Notes: a model not told the origin generated them from the letters alone. A stretch of 64,000 nucleotides of DNA from Limnohabitans lacus (GCF_030053395.1 NZ_JASGBH010000011.1:1-64000), one strand, 5' to 3'. Shown: positions 52,171-62,231, counted from the stretch's first letter. A program made the numbers and translations.

Positions 52171-53343
52171 ATGAAGAATATTTCCAACCAATTAGCATCG
52201 CTGCTATCCCGCGCAGGCATTTTTGCAGGCGCATGGCTGGCCACTTCTGCTTACGCGGTCAACGATTTGCCCGGTGGTCCCGCCGTCAATCAGCTCAACT
52301 TTGCGCCGCCAGTGACCAAAATCGCTGAAGAGCAGCATTGGCTGCATTGGATGATGTTGATCATCTGCACGGTGGTGTTCATTGCTGTTTTTGCAGTGAT
52401 GTTCTATTCCATCTGGAAGCACCGCAAGTCGGTGGGTCACAAGCCTGCGACCTTCAGCGAATCCGTGACGGTCGAAATCTTGTGGACCGCAGCGCCTTTC
52501 CTGATCGTGATCTTGATGGCTTTGCCTGCAACCAAGGTGCTCGTGGCTCAAAAGGACACCACCAACGCCGACTTGACCGTCAAGGTCACAGGCTACCAGT
52601 GGAAATGGGGCTATGACTACATCAAAGGTCAAGGCGAAGGCCTGAGCTACATCTCCACACTGGACTCGAGCCAACGCGCAATGTCCAATGCAGGCAAGCC
52701 TGAAGGCGACAACTACCTGCTCAAAGTGGACAATCCTCTGGTTGTGCCCGTCGGTCAAAAAGTGCGTGTGATCACCACCGCCAACGACGTGATCCACGCT
52801 TTCATGGTGCCCGCCTTCGGCATCAAGCAAGACGCGATCCCTGGTTTTGTGCGTGACACGTGGTTCCGCGCTGAAAAGACGGGCGATTTCTATGGCCAGT
52901 GCGCAGAACTGTGTGGCAAAGAACACGCTTACATGCCCATCCATGTGAAAGTGTTGTCTGCACAAGACTACACCGCCTGGGTGGATGCTGAGAAGAAAAA
53001 GCAAGCAGCCTTGGCCGATGATCCAGCCAAAGTGTGGGCCTTGGACGACTTGTCCAAGCGTGGTGAGAAGGTCTATGCCGCCAATTGCGCTGCCTGCCAC
53101 CAAGCCAACGGCAAGGGCGCTGGCCCGATCAAAGCACTCGACGGCGCTGCTGTTGTGCTCGATGCCAACAAATCCAAGCAAATCGCGGTTTTGCTCAACG
53201 GTCAAAACAACGGCACCATGCCTGCATGGAAACAGTTGTCCGACACCGAAATCGCGGCTGTGATCACCTACACCAAGAACAACTGGTCCAACAAGACCGG
53301 GCAGATCGTGCAACCAGCCGAAGTGCTGGCCGCACGCAAGTAA
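52171..53343 (+). CDS. coxB: Cytochrome c oxidase subunit II with fused cytochrome c domain
   Basis: A 390-residue protein with a signal peptide, two membrane helices, and the CuA site: CAELCGKEHAYM (Cys244, Cys248 plus His/Met ligands). A C-terminal extension has a heme c motif CAACH (Cys306, Cys309, His310), which is common in betaproteobacterial oxidases and passes electrons directly to CuA. The ATG at 52171 gives the signal peptide; the frame open upstream is not used. It is followed by coxA after 32 bp. Confidence 0.95.
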   Translation: MKNISNQLASLLSRAGIFAGAWLATSAYAVNDLPGGPAVNQLNFAPPVTKIAEEQHWLHWMMLIICTVVFIAVFAVMFYSIWKHRKSVGHKPATFSESVTVEILWTAAPFLIVILMALPATKVLVAQKDTTNADLTVKVTGYQWKWGYDYIKGQGEGLSYISTLDSSQRAMSNAGKPEGDNYLLKVDNPLVVPVGQKVRVITTANDVIHAFMVPAFGIKQDAIPGFVRDTWFRAEKTGDFYGQCAELCGKEHAYMPIHVKVLSAQDYTAWVDAEKKKQAALADDPAKVWALDDLSKRGEKVYAANCAACHQANGKGAGPIKALDGAAVVLDANKSKQIAVLLNGQNNGTMPAWKQLSDTEIAAVITYTKNNWSNKTGQIVQPAEVLAARK

Positions 53344-53375
53344 GTCAGTACCGCATTAAGTAAGAGGAAATCAAG

Positions 53376-54992
53376 ATGAGTGCCGTTCTCGACCATCACG
53401 ATCATGCCCACGACGACCACGGGCACGCACCTGCGGGCTGGCGTCGTTGGGTCTACGCGACCAACCACAAAGACATTGGTACCTTGTACCTCTTGTTCAG
53501 CTTTGCCATGTTGATGGTGGGCGGTGTCTTGGCTTTGCTGATCCGCGCTGAGCTGTTCCAGCCGGGCCTGCAGATCGTCAACCCCGAGTTGTTCAACCAA
53601 TTCACCACCATGCACGGCATCATCATGGTGTTCGGTGCGATCATGCCCGCCTTCGTGGGCTTTGCAAACTGGATGCTGCCTTTGCAAGTGGGCGCTTCGG
53701 ACATGGCCTTTGCCCGCATGAACAACTTCAGCTTCTGGCTGATGATCCCCGCCGCTTTGATGCTGGTGGGTTCGTTCTTCATGCCTGGTGGCGCACCCGC
53801 TGCCGGTTGGACCCTGTACGCACCGTTGACCCTGCAAATGGGTCCTTCCATGGATGCTGGTATTTTTGCCATGCACATCTTGGGTGCTTCGTCCATCATG
53901 GGCTCGATCAACATCATCGTGACCATCTTGAACATGCGCGCCCCTGGCATGACCTTGATGAAGATGCCCATGTTCGCATGGACTTGGTTGATCACCGCTT
54001 ACCTGCTGATCGCTGTGATGCCTGTGTTGGCTGGCGCGATCACCATGACGCTGACTGACCGCCACTTTGGCACCAGCTTCTTCAACCCCGCCGGTGGCGG
54101 TGACCCCGTGATGTACCAGCACATCTTCTGGTTCTTCGGTCACCCTGAGGTGTACATCATGATCTTGCCGGCCTTCGGCATCATCAGCCAGATCGTGCCC
54201 GCCTTCTCGCGCAAGAAACTGTTCGGTTACGCCTCCATGGTGTATGCCACTTCCTCCATCGCGATTTTGTCCTTCATCGTGTGGGCTCACCACATGTTCA
54301 CGACCGGCATGCCTGTGACTGGCCAGCTGTTCTTCATGTACGCCACGATGCTGATTGCCGTGCCCACTGCTGTGAAGATCTTCAACTGGATCGCCACCAT
54401 GTGGCGCGGTTCGATGACGTTTGAAACCCCCATGCTGTTTGCGGTGGGCTTCATCTTCGTGTTCACGATGGGTGGTTTCACCGGTCTGATTTTGTCCATG
54501 GCCCCCATCGACATCCAGATGCAAGACACCTACTACGTGGTGGCCCACTTCCACTATGTGTTGGTGGCCGGTTCCTTGTTTGCCTTGTTCGCAGGTTTTT
54601 ACTACTGGGCTCCTAAGTGGACCGGTGTGATGTACAGCGAAGGCCGTGGCAAGTTTCACTTCTGGTGGTCGCTGATTTCTTTCAACGTCACCTTCTTCCC
54701 GATGCACTTCTTGGGTCTGGCCGGTATGCCACGTCGCTATGCCGACTACCCTATGCAGTTCACCGACTTCAACATGATCGCATCCGTGGGTGCCTTCTTC
54801 TTCGGTTTTGCTCAGGTTTACTTCTTCTTGTTCATCGTGGTGCCTGCCATGCGTGGTCAAGGCGAGAAAGCGCCACAGAAGCCTTGGGAAGCCGCCGAAG
54901 GCCTGGAGTGGGAAGTTCCCTCGCCAGCACCTTTCCACACTTTTGAAAATCCGCCCAAGCTGGACGCGACTGCGACCCGTGTGATCGGTTGA
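53376..54992 (+). CDS. coxA: Cytochrome c oxidase subunit I
   Basis: The 538-residue heme-copper subunit has twelve hydrophobic segments, [19 protein letters not shown], the CuB/heme region [30 protein letters not shown] and the final heme His pair in [10 protein letters not shown]. The Y of GHPEVY is the cross-linked Tyr of type A oxidases. It is the catalytic core for oxygen reduction. AGAGGAAAT precedes the ATG. The TGA overlaps the next small gene. Confidence 0.97.
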   Translation: MSAVLDHHDHAHDDHGHAPAGWRRWVYATNHKDIGTLYLLFSFAMLMVGGVLALLIRAELFQPGLQIVNPELFNQFTTMHGIIMVFGAIMPAFVGFANWMLPLQVGASDMAFARMNNFSFWLMIPAALMLVGSFFMPGGAPAAGWTLYAPLTLQMGPSMDAGIFAMHILGASSIMGSINIIVTILNMRAPGMTLMKMPMFAWTWLITAYLLIAVMPVLAGAITMTLTDRHFGTSFFNPAGGGDPVMYQHIFWFFGHPEVYIMILPAFGIISQIVPAFSRKKLFGYASMVYATSSIAILSFIVWAHHMFTTGMPVTGQLFFMYATMLIAVPTAVKIFNWIATMWRGSMTFETPMLFAVGFIFVFTMGGFTGLILSMAPIDIQMQDTYYVVAHFHYVLVAGSLFALFAGFYYWAPKWTGVMYSEGRGKFHFWWSLISFNVTFFPMHFLGLAGMPRRYADYPMQFTDFNMIASVGAFFFGFAQVYFFLFIVVPAMRGQGEKAPQKPWEAAEGLEWEVPSPAPFHTFENPPKLDATATRVIG

Positions 54993-55003
54993 TGATTGTG
55001 GCC

Positions 55004-55114
55004 ATGACACCCGAGCAAAAGAAAAGCAATGTGCGCCTGGGCCTGATTTTGGCCTCGGTGGCACTGGCCATCCTGGTCGGTTTCGTGGCCAAGTTGCTCC
55101 TGTTGCAGCGTTGA
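55004..55114 (+). CDS. Cytochrome oxidase small assembly protein
   Basis: A 36-residue single-helix membrane protein (MTPEQKKSNVRLGLILASVA opens it, and LAILVGFVAKLLLLQR closes it) between coxA and cox11. The small assembly proteins of Burkholderiales cox clusters, as I remember them, share this MTPEQKK opening and place. A start at 54992 overlapping the coxA stop would add four residues (MIVA) and give translational coupling. It is easily missed by gene finders because of its length. Confidence 0.8.
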   Translation: MTPEQKKSNVRLGLILASVALAILVGFVAKLLLLQR

Positions 55115-55123
55115 GTTGACAAG

Positions 55124-55735
55124 ATGAATCTGCGCGGCGAAAACCTGAAGATGGTGGGCAAACTGGCGGTGGTGACCGCCGGTATGTTCTGCTTTGGGTA
55201 CGCGCTGATTCCGATCTACAAGCACATTTGCGAAATGACCGGGATCAACATCTTGTCGATTTCCGAGCGTTTGGTGCCCGGCAACGGCACAGCAGGTGCG
55301 CAAGTCAAATTGCCATCCAATACGCAAATTGACAAGAGCCGTGTCATCACAGTCGAGTTCGATGCCAATGCACGCGGACCATGGGACTTCAAGCCTGAAA
55401 AGCGTTCGATCCAGGTGCACCCTGGCGAACTCAACACGGTCATGTACGAGTTCCAAAATGTCCAGAACCGTCGCATGGCGGCGCAGGCCATTCCCAGCTA
55501 CGCGCCGAACCAGGCTGCCAGTCACTTCAACAAGCTCGAGTGTTTCTGTTTCAACCAGTACACCCTCGAGCCCGGGGAAAAGAAACGTTGGCCCGTGGCT
55601 TTCGTGATCGACCCCAAGTTGTCCAAGGACGTGACCACGATCACTTTGTCGTACACCTTCTTTGAAGTCGGTGGCAAAACACCCGCAGCACCCGTTGCCG
55701 TTGTGTTGGACAAGCAGCCAGGAGCGGGTTCATGA
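55124..55735 (+). CDS. ctaG: Cytochrome c oxidase assembly protein CtaG/Cox11
   Basis: A 203-residue copper chaperone with one N-terminal membrane helix (LAVVTAGMFCFGYALIPIYK) and a periplasmic beta-sandwich containing ECFCFNQYTL, the Cu(I)-binding Cys pair. It inserts CuB into subunit I. Its stop overlaps the next gene by 4 bp, in the order typical of betaproteobacteria. Confidence 0.95.
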   Translation: MNLRGENLKMVGKLAVVTAGMFCFGYALIPIYKHICEMTGINILSISERLVPGNGTAGAQVKLPSNTQIDKSRVITVEFDANARGPWDFKPEKRSIQVHPGELNTVMYEFQNVQNRRMAAQAIPSYAPNQAASHFNKLECFCFNQYTLEPGEKKRWPVAFVIDPKLSKDVTTITLSYTFFEVGGKTPAAPVAVVLDKQPGAGS

Positions 55736-55944
55736 GTGAACAGCGCCAAGGCTCTTTGATCCGCACCGTTCAAGCCGTGCTGTGGTCATTCATCGGTATT
55801 CGCAAAAATGCGGACTACCAAAAAGACATTGAAAAGCTCAATCCCTTCCACATCCTGGGAGTGGGCATTGCAGCCGCTTTGTTGTTTGTGCTGGGGCTGA
55901 TTGCCCTGGTCAATTGGGTCGTGGTTCAACCCACGGGTCTGTAA
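55732..55944 (+). CDS. DUF2970 membrane protein
   Basis: A 70-residue protein with the DUF2970 opening VQAVLWSFIGIRKNADYQKD and one hydrophobic helix. It is regularly found between cox11 and coxC; function unknown, probably an oxidase accessory. ATGA overlap with the gene before. Confidence 0.88.
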   Translation: MSEQRQGSLIRTVQAVLWSFIGIRKNADYQKDIEKLNPFHILGVGIAAALLFVLGLIALVNWVVVQPTGL

Positions 55945-55983
55945 ACCCCAAGATTCGATTTAGAAAAGAGAGCAGGAGTCAGT

Positions 55984-56865
55984 ATGAGTTCCACCGCACA
56001 CGGCACTACGCCTTATTACTTCGTACCCCATGAGTCCCGTCACCCCGTGATGGCCGCCATTGGTTTGTTCTTCGTGATCTTGGGCGCAGGCCAGTGGATC
56101 AACGGCGAAAGCTGGGGCATGTATTCATTGTTCTTTGGCTTGATCTGGTGGCTGACGGTTTTGTACCAATGGTTCAAAGAGTCCATCGCTGAAAGTGAAG
56201 GCGGTCAATACGGCCGCAAGATCGATCTGTCCTACCGCTGGAGCATGACTTGGTTTATCTTCTCCGAAGTCATGTTCTTCGGTGCCTTCTTCACGGCTTT
56301 GTGGTGGGCGCGCTCCCACTCGGTGCCCGCATTGGGCAGCCTCGAAAACGCACTGTTGTGGCCTGATTTCAAGGCCGTGTGGCCCACATTGGCTGCAGGC
56401 GCTACAACATCGCCTGCTGGCATCATCGAGCCCTTCCAGACCATGACGCCTTTCTGGTTGCCCACCATCAACACCGCTTTGTTGTTGACATCGGGTGTGA
56501 CCTTGACCGTGGCTCACCACGCCATGCAGCACGGTGACCGCAGCAAGACCATCAAATTCATGTGGATGACCGTCTTGTTGGGTGTGATCTTCTTGTTCGT
56601 GCAAGGCTATGAATACGCCCACGCTTGGAGCGATATGAACCTGAAGATGTCTTCGGGCGTGTACGGTTCGACCTTTTACATGCTGACCGGCTTCCACGGT
56701 TTCCACGTGTTTGTGGGCATGTTGATGCTCTTGTTCATCACATTGCGTTTGCAAAAAGGCCACTTCACGCCTGAGCGTCACTTCGGTTTCGAAGGTGCTG
56801 CTTGGTACTGGCACTTTGTGGACGTGGTTTGGTTGGGTCTGTACATCCTGGTTTACTGGATGTAA
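55984..56865 (+). CDS. coxC: Cytochrome c oxidase subunit III
   Basis: A 293-residue membrane protein with seven hydrophobic segments and the family motifs WFIFSEVMFFGAFF, FYMLTGFHGFHVFVGM and WYWHFVDVVWLGLY. It stabilises subunit I and proton uptake. AGCAGGAG precedes the start. It is the last structural gene before a strong hairpin terminator. Confidence 0.96.
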   Translation: MSSTAHGTTPYYFVPHESRHPVMAAIGLFFVILGAGQWINGESWGMYSLFFGLIWWLTVLYQWFKESIAESEGGQYGRKIDLSYRWSMTWFIFSEVMFFGAFFTALWWARSHSVPALGSLENALLWPDFKAVWPTLAAGATTSPAGIIEPFQTMTPFWLPTINTALLLTSGVTLTVAHHAMQHGDRSKTIKFMWMTVLLGVIFLFVQGYEYAHAWSDMNLKMSSGVYGSTFYMLTGFHGFHVFVGMLMLLFITLRLQKGHFTPERHFGFEGAAWYWHFVDVVWLGLYILVYWM

Positions 56866-56882
56866 GGTCTGCCCGCCCTAAC

Positions 56883-56908
56883 AAAAAAGCGCCCAAGGGC
56901 GCTTTTTT
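56883..56908. terminator. Bidirectional Rho-independent terminator after coxC
   Basis: AAAAAAGCGCCC pairs with GGGCGCTTTTTT through a two-base loop as written, giving T-runs on both strands. It ends coxC and the convergent small membrane gene. Confidence 0.92.
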
Positions 56909-56926
56909 GTTGTTGATACAAAGCGT

Positions 56927-57160
56927 TCAGGCGCCAGCTGGGATGCCAGTCGGTTGGATCCAGCCCATCTTCCAGGAAATCAGGACGCAGATAAAGAGGA
57001 CAATCGACAAGCCCACACGCAAAGCCAAGGCCGTGGCCATGCTGCCTTTGCGAGGCGCGGTGCCTTCACTTCGTGGAGCGCCGCTGCGCATCATGTAGAT
57101 CAAAGCCCAAACGAGGCTGGCCAAGATGGCCAAAAAAGCAATTGCAACCAGTATTTTCAT
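56927..57160 (-). CDS. Twin-transmembrane protein (DUF2909-type)
   Basis: A 77-residue protein with two hydrophobic helices (ILVAIAFLAILASLVWALIY and a second with IVLFICVLISWKMG) joined by a basic loop (RSGAPRSEGTAPRKG). Such proteins are typical near cox genes of Burkholderiales; function unknown. A start at 57169 would add three residues. Its start is only 15 bp from the SURF1 start on the other strand. Confidence 0.75.
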   Translation of the reverse strand: MKILVAIAFLAILASLVWALIYMMRSGAPRSEGTAPRKGSMATALALRVGLSIVLFICVLISWKMGWIQPTGIPAGA

Positions 57161-57175
57161 GAGCCACATTATCCG

Positions 57176-57907
57176 ATGAGTCTGTCCCGTCCATCATTGC
57201 AGGGTATCTTGATCTTTGCAGCCGCCGCGCTGGGGATGGCCGTGACCTTTTCACTGGGCCTGTGGCAAGTTGGCCGAGGTGCGGAGAAATTGGCGCTGCA
57301 AGCTGCCAAAACGGAACGGATGACCAAGCCCGTGCTGGAAGGGCGCAGCTTACAGACGGCCATGTCAGCCGCCGACATACAGGGCTTGCTGTACCGCGCC
57401 ATGGCTCTTCAAGGCCAGTGGCTGCCGCAGCACACGGTCTATCTGGAAAACCGACAGATGAACGGCCGCGCTGGCTTTTATGTGGTCACGCCCATGCGCA
57501 TGGAGGCCACGGGACAAGTGCTGCTGGTGCAGCGCGGATGGGCGCCTCGCGCCTTCAATGACCGCATGGCATTGCCACCGGTTGACACGCCAGAGGGTCT
57601 GGTCGAAGTCATGGGTACATTAGCCCCTTGGCCATCGCGGCTGTACGATTTTGGCGGGGTGGAGGACGGCGCGATACGGCAAAATCTCGACTTGGATGCT
57701 TTCCAACACCAGACGGGTTTGACGTTTGCAAACCTCAGTCTGATGCAGGCTGGATCGCCCTCAGAGGGCTTGTTGCGCGAATGGCCCCAGGTGGCCTCGG
57801 GTGTGGAAAAGCACCAAGGATATGCATTTCAATGGTTCGGGCTTTGCGCCCTGATCGCACTACTTTATGTCTGGTTTCAAATTGTCCAAGCACGCCGAAA
57901 AAAATGA
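57176..57907 (+). CDS. SURF1 family cytochrome oxidase assembly protein
   Basis: A 243-residue protein with a helix at each end (LIFAAAALGMAVTFSLGLWQ and FGLCALIALLYVWFQIV) and the SURF1 motifs LGLWQVGRGAEK, VYLENRQMNGRAGFYVVTP, LLVQRGWAP and the closing HQGYAFQWFG. It aids heme a insertion into subunit I. The ATG at 57176 is chosen over a long spurious extension. The next gene starts 41 bp before its stop. Confidence 0.93.
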   Translation: MSLSRPSLQGILIFAAAALGMAVTFSLGLWQVGRGAEKLALQAAKTERMTKPVLEGRSLQTAMSAADIQGLLYRAMALQGQWLPQHTVYLENRQMNGRAGFYVVTPMRMEATGQVLLVQRGWAPRAFNDRMALPPVDTPEGLVEVMGTLAPWPSRLYDFGGVEDGAIRQNLDLDAFQHQTGLTFANLSLMQAGSPSEGLLREWPQVASGVEKHQGYAFQWFGLCALIALLYVWFQIVQARRKK

Positions 57908-58580
57908 TCTGACCGATGCACCGTTGGGCATGACGGTGCACGACTTGCCGCAGCCTGGCGAAGTTGCCCAGGCGGATGAGCAGCGGACCAACACAGGCCG
58001 CTGGAAAATGCTGGCCCTCTTGCTCGTGTGTGCAGCGCCCGTCATCGCTTCTTATTTCACCTATTACGTGGTGCGTCCCGAAGCGCGTCGACATTACGGC
58101 GAGTTGGTCACCCCCCAGGTGGATTTGCCCGCCAGCACAGCACTCAATTTGCAAGGTCAGCCTGTGGACTTGAAGAGCCTCAAAGGTCAATGGCTCTTGG
58201 TGGCTGTGGGCTCAGGTGACTGCCAAGATGCCTGCAAGGAAAACTTGTACTTTCAGCGCCAATTGCGCGAAATCATGGGCAAGGGCAAAGACCGCATGGA
58301 CCGCGTCTGGGTGCTGACCGATCAGGCCCCTGTGGATGCGGCCTTGTTGCCCGCATTGCACCAAGCCCATGTTTTGAGGGTGGATCCGCAAGTGATTCAA
58401 GCCTGGTTGAGTCCTGCCGCAGGCCAGGCGGTGCAAGACCATCTGTATGTGATCGACCCGATGGGCCACTTCATGATGCGATTTCCTGCGCACATGAATG
58501 TGGAGGGCGCATCCAAAGCCAAGAAAGACCTGGACCGTCTGCTGCGCGCATCGGCTTCCTGGGACGAGGCCGGACGCTGA
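57867..58580 (+). CDS. Membrane-anchored Sco-like thioredoxin-fold protein
   Basis: A 237-residue protein with a cytoplasmic head, one membrane helix (MLALLLVCAAPVIASYFTYY) and a periplasmic thioredoxin-like domain. It keeps CxxxC in GDCQDACKENL (Cys119, Cys123), the spacing used by Sco copper chaperones, but lacks the CPDVCP prolines, and HLYVIDPMGHFMMRF replaces the usual His loop. It begins 41 bp inside the SURF1 gene and its last base is the first of ctaA. An oxidase thiol or copper role is inferred. A real Sco is encoded at 60635. Confidence 0.75.
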   Translation: MSGFKLSKHAEKNDLTDAPLGMTVHDLPQPGEVAQADEQRTNTGRWKMLALLLVCAAPVIASYFTYYVVRPEARRHYGELVTPQVDLPASTALNLQGQPVDLKSLKGQWLLVAVGSGDCQDACKENLYFQRQLREIMGKGKDRMDRVWVLTDQAPVDAALLPALHQAHVLRVDPQVIQAWLSPAAGQAVQDHLYVIDPMGHFMMRFPAHMNVEGASKAKKDLDRLLRASASWDEAGR

Positions 58581-59746
58581 TGGCCATGACCACGGTCGAC
58601 CTGTACAACCTCAACCCCATCTTGCAAGTGATGGGCGCGGGGTTGGCGTTTGCCTTGTTGCCGCTGATTTGGTGGGTCTGGCGGCATCGTCACGCGCCGA
58701 GTGGACGGCGCTTGCAGGCCTTGACCGTCTTGACCCTGTTCCTCACCTTTGATCTGATTTTGTTTGGCGCCTTCACGCGCCTGACCGATTCAGGCTTGGG
58801 CTGCCCTGATTGGCCGGGTTGCTACGGCAGTGCCACGCCCATGGGCGCACAGCAGCACATCGATGCCGCGCAGTCGGCCATGCCCACAGGCCCCGTCACG
58901 CATGGCAAGGCCTGGATCGAGATGGTGCACCGTTACTTGGCCACGGGTGTGGGCGTGTTGATCTTGATTTTGTCGGTCATGACCTGGCGTCTGCGCCGAA
59001 AGAACCCTGCCCATGCTGTCAGTTCTTGGTGGCCGACCTTCACCTTGTTGTGGGTGTGCATGCAAGGTGCTTTTGGCGCCTTGACGGTGACCATGAAACT
59101 CTTTCCGGCCATCGTGACCTTGCACTTGTTGTTCGGCATCGGCTTGTTGGCGCTGTTGGCTGCGCAGGCAGTGCGTTACGAAGGCTGGCAAAGCCGACTT
59201 GTGCCGTCAGGCTGGCGCAAAGGTTTGTGGTTGGCCTATGCCCTGCTGTGGCTGCAGATCGCCTTGGGTGGCTGGGTCAGCACCAATTACGCGGTGCTCG
59301 CCTGCACCGGCTTTCCATCGTGCAACGGCTCTTGGCTGCCCACTTTGGATTGGCAGGGCTTTGCGCTTTGGCGTGACCTGGGCCACACCGTCCATGGCGA
59401 GGTCTTGCCTTTTGTGGCGTTGACCACCATCCATTTCGTCCACCGCAGTGCGGCTTGGATGGTGTTGGCGGCTTTGGTGGCAGTGGCTTGGGGTTTGCGA
59501 CGGGTGCCCAGCATGCAAAAGTTGGCCCATGCGGTGTGGGCCTTGGCCGCTTTGCAATTGGCCACGGGCCTGAGCAATGTGGTGCTGGACTGGCCCTTGG
59601 TGGCGGCCGTGTTGCACACCGGCGGCGCCTCGGCCCTGGTGTTGGTATTGACCTGGGCGCTGTGCATCAGCCGCTCAGATTCTGTGAGTTCATCGGGTCC
59701 TGTTGTCCGTGAACGTTCTTCTTTTGATTCAAGGCCTGCTGCATGA
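58580..59746 (+). CDS. ctaA: Heme A synthase CtaA/COX15
   Basis: A 388-residue membrane enzyme with eight hydrophobic segments, [20 protein letters not shown] with its paired Cys, [12 protein letters not shown] with a heme-ligand His, and the later [12 protein letters not shown]. It oxidises heme O to heme A for the aa3 oxidase. The ORF shares one base with the preceding gene (TGATG) and overlaps ctaB by 4 bp. Confidence 0.94.
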   Translation: MAMTTVDLYNLNPILQVMGAGLAFALLPLIWWVWRHRHAPSGRRLQALTVLTLFLTFDLILFGAFTRLTDSGLGCPDWPGCYGSATPMGAQQHIDAAQSAMPTGPVTHGKAWIEMVHRYLATGVGVLILILSVMTWRLRRKNPAHAVSSWWPTFTLLWVCMQGAFGALTVTMKLFPAIVTLHLLFGIGLLALLAAQAVRYEGWQSRLVPSGWRKGLWLAYALLWLQIALGGWVSTNYAVLACTGFPSCNGSWLPTLDWQGFALWRDLGHTVHGEVLPFVALTTIHFVHRSAAWMVLAALVAVAWGLRRVPSMQKLAHAVWALAALQLATGLSNVVLDWPLVAAVLHTGGASALVLVLTWALCISRSDSVSSSGPVVRERSSFDSRPAA

Positions 59747-60627
59747 CTGCTGCGACTTCTTCTCCTTGGCGCCAGTATTACGCGCTGACCAAACCCCGTG
59801 TGGTTCAACTGATCGTGTTTTGTGCATTGATCGGCATGGTGTTGGCCGTTCCCGGCGCACCCCGCGTGCCTGAGCTGGTCTTGGGCCTGTGGGCTTGCGT
59901 TGGCATCTGGTTGGTGGCCGGTGCTGCGGCGGCTTTCAACTGTCTGGTCGAAAAAACGATCGACTCCAAAATGAAACGCACCGCCTGGCGTCCCACGGCC
60001 AAGGGCGAGTTGAGCGACCGTCAAGCCCTCCTGTTTTCGGCCGCTTTGTGTGCGGTTGGCTCGGCCATTTTGTACGTGTTGGTCAACCCGCTGACCATGT
60101 GGCTGACCTTTGCCACTTTTGTGGGCTACGCCATCATTTACACCGTCATCTTGAAGCCCCTCACGCCCCAGAACATCGTGATCGGTGGCGCCAGTGGGGC
60201 CATGCCCCCTGTGTTGGGCTGGGCCGCCATGACGGGCGATGTGGGGCCTGAGGCGTTGATCCTGTTTTTGATCATCTTCTTGTGGACGCCACCGCACTTT
60301 TGGGCTTTGGCCTTGTACCGCGTCGAGGACTACCGCAAGTCGGGCCTGCCCATGCTGCCCGTGACCCACGGCAATGCCTTCACCCGCTTGCAAATTTTGC
60401 TGTACACCGTGGTGCTCATGGCCGCTTGCCTGATGCCCTTTGTGTACGGCATGAGCTCCTGGCTTTACTTGAGTGTGGCAGTGGTCCTGAGCATCGGCTT
60501 CATCGCCTATGCCGTGGCCTTGTTTCGCGCCTATTCGGACGAGTTGGCGCGCAAGACCTTCCGCTTTTCACTGATCCACCTGAGTGCCTTGTTTGCCGCG
60601 CTCTTGGTGGACCATTACCTTTTTTGA
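59743..60627 (+). CDS. ctaB: Protoheme IX farnesyltransferase CtaB
   Basis: A 294-residue UbiA-family enzyme with nine hydrophobic segments. The prenyl-diphosphate site is [19 protein letters not shown], and the second Asp-rich loop is [20 protein letters not shown]. It adds the farnesyl tail to heme B giving heme O, the substrate of CtaA next door (4-bp overlap). Length fits the family. Confidence 0.95.
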   Translation: MTAATSSPWRQYYALTKPRVVQLIVFCALIGMVLAVPGAPRVPELVLGLWACVGIWLVAGAAAAFNCLVEKTIDSKMKRTAWRPTAKGELSDRQALLFSAALCAVGSAILYVLVNPLTMWLTFATFVGYAIIYTVILKPLTPQNIVIGGASGAMPPVLGWAAMTGDVGPEALILFLIIFLWTPPHFWALALYRVEDYRKSGLPMLPVTHGNAFTRLQILLYTVVLMAACLMPFVYGMSSWLYLSVAVVLSIGFIAYAVALFRAYSDELARKTFRFSLIHLSALFAALLVDHYLF

Positions 60628-60634
60628 GAACGCC

Positions 60635-61225
60635 ATGAACAAACGTCATTGGCTCGGTGGTCTTGGTTTGGCAGCCCTGCTGGCGCTTGTGGGCTGCGGC
60701 CAAGACAAACCGGCTTTTCGCGGTGTTGACATCACGGGCGCCACGTACGCCCAAGGCTGGGAGTTGGCCGACCAAAACGGCCAAGTGCGGACACTCAAAG
60801 ACTTTGCTGGCAAAGCGGTGGTGGTTTTCTTTGGCTACACCCAATGCCCGGATGTGTGCCCCACTTCGATGCAAGAGCTGGCCGAGGTCAAGCGCTTGCT
60901 GGGCAAAGACGGCGAGCGCTTGCAAGGCGTGTTCATCACCGTGGACCCTGAGCGCGACACGGCCGAGCTGCTCCAGTCCTACATGGCGAACTTTGACCCC
61001 AGCTTTGTGGCTTTGCGGGCCAGCACACCCGAGCAGTTGGACAAGGTCACCAAAGACTTCAAGATTTATTTCAAAAAGGTCGAGGGTAAAACGCCCACCA
61101 GCTACACCATGGACCATTCTGCGGGCAGCTACACCTTTGACGCGCAAGGCCGCGTGCGCTTGTACAACCGCTATGGCAGCGGAGCCCCCGCGCTGGCCGA
61201 GGACCTGAAAATCCTGCTCAAGTGA
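60635..61225 (+). CDS. SCO1/SenC family copper chaperone (lipoprotein)
   Basis: A 196-residue protein with a lipoprotein signal (LLALVGC, Cys21) and the copper-binding motif GYTQCPDVCPTSM (Cys71, Cys75) plus a downstream His in YTMDHSAGSY. It delivers copper to CuA of subunit II. The ATG at 60635 is 7 bp after the ctaB stop. It ends the cox/cta gene series and is convergent with a Bug-type gene. Confidence 0.94.
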   Translation: MNKRHWLGGLGLAALLALVGCGQDKPAFRGVDITGATYAQGWELADQNGQVRTLKDFAGKAVVVFFGYTQCPDVCPTSMQELAEVKRLLGKDGERLQGVFITVDPERDTAELLQSYMANFDPSFVALRASTPEQLDKVTKDFKIYFKKVEGKTPTSYTMDHSAGSYTFDAQGRVRLYNRYGSGAPALAEDLKILLK

Positions 61226-61241
61226 GCAGGACGCCTCGGGT

Positions 61242-62231
61242 TCAGTTCACCTGAATCTTCTGGCCCACGATGATGTCGCCCAAGGCCTTGGTGTCGGATT
61301 GAATCCGGTTGCGCAAACCTTCGGGTGAAGAGCCCACCACCTGCCAGCCCTGCTGAAACAGGCGGGCGCGCATCTCAGGCGATCGCACGATGTCGCTCAC
61401 CGTGGCCGAGAGTTTGTTCAGCACCGCTGGCGGCATGGCGGCCGGAGCGGCCACCCCATTCCAGATTTCCAGTTGGTAGTTCTGGATGCCGATTTCCGAC
61501 AGGCTGCCCACCTCGGGGGCCAGCGAGCTGCGGCCGGCGCTGGTGGTGCCGATGGCACGCAGCTTGCCCGCGCGCACCTGTGTCAAGGCCATGGCCGGTG
61601 GCAGCAGCGCCAGCTGGATTTGCCCGCCCATCATGGCGTTCATGATTTGCGGGTTGCCAGGGTAGGGCACATGCACGGGGTCGATGCCGGCCTTGGCCTT
61701 GAGCAGCTCCATGCCCAAATGCGCCACCGTGCCCACGCCAGGCGAGCCGTAACTGAGCTTGTTGCCACTTTGACGTGCTTGGGCTAGCCATTGGGCCGGC
61801 GTGCTTCCTGCAGCGTCCGCAGGGGCCGTCAACAACAAAGGGGCTGTTCCGATCAGGCTGACGGGAGCCAGATCCTTCAAAGGGTCATAGTTCACCTTGG
61901 GGTTGAGGATGCGGGCGATCGTCATGTTGCCGTTGATCATCAAGCCCAAGGTGTGGCCATCGGTGGACTTGGCCACAAAGTCGGCCGCGATGTTGCCGCC
62001 TGCGCCCACCTTGTTGTCCACCACCACGGTTTGACCCAAGGCTTTGCCCAAGGGCTCCGCCAAAGCGCGGGCGGTCAAGTCGGGGCTGGAGCCGGCGGGA
62101 AAGCCGACCACCAGCTTGATCGTTTGGCTGGGCCAGACAGGATCGGCTGCATGGGCCAGACCCACTGTGCAAGCCAGGCCGGTGGCCAGCACCAGTGCGC
62201 GGCGCGTCAAAGGGGGAGTGAACAAGGGCAT
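61242..62231 (-). CDS. Bug-family tripartite tricarboxylate transporter substrate-binding protein
   Basis: A 329-residue periplasmic protein with a signal peptide (ends GLAHA), VWPSQTIKLVVGFPAGSSPD (the family start), DNKVGAGGNIAADFVAKS and PGVGTVAHLGMELLKA. Bug proteins bind small organic acids; many are encoded alone, as here, without the membrane subunits. Ligand cannot be inferred. Confidence 0.92.
   Translation of the reverse strand: MPLFTPPLTRRALVLATGLACTVGLAHAADPVWPSQTIKLVVGFPAGSSPDLTARALAEPLGKALGQTVVVDNKVGAGGNIAADFVAKSTDGHTLGLMINGNMTIARILNPKVNYDPLKDLAPVSLIGTAPLLLTAPADAAGSTPAQWLAQARQSGNKLSYGSPGVGTVAHLGMELLKAKAGIDPVHVPYPGNPQIMNAMMGGQIQLALLPPAMALTQVRAGKLRAIGTTSAGRSSLAPEVGSLSEIGIQNYQLEIWNGVAAPAAMPPAVLNKLSATVSDIVRSPEMRARLFQQGWQVVGSSPEGLRNRIQSDTKALGDIIVGQKIQVN

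Noticed and set aside
53268-55064. 598-codon leftward frame opposite coxA
   Set aside because: His/Gly/Glu-rich shadow of coxA codon usage; no recognisable fold and no ribosome-binding site.
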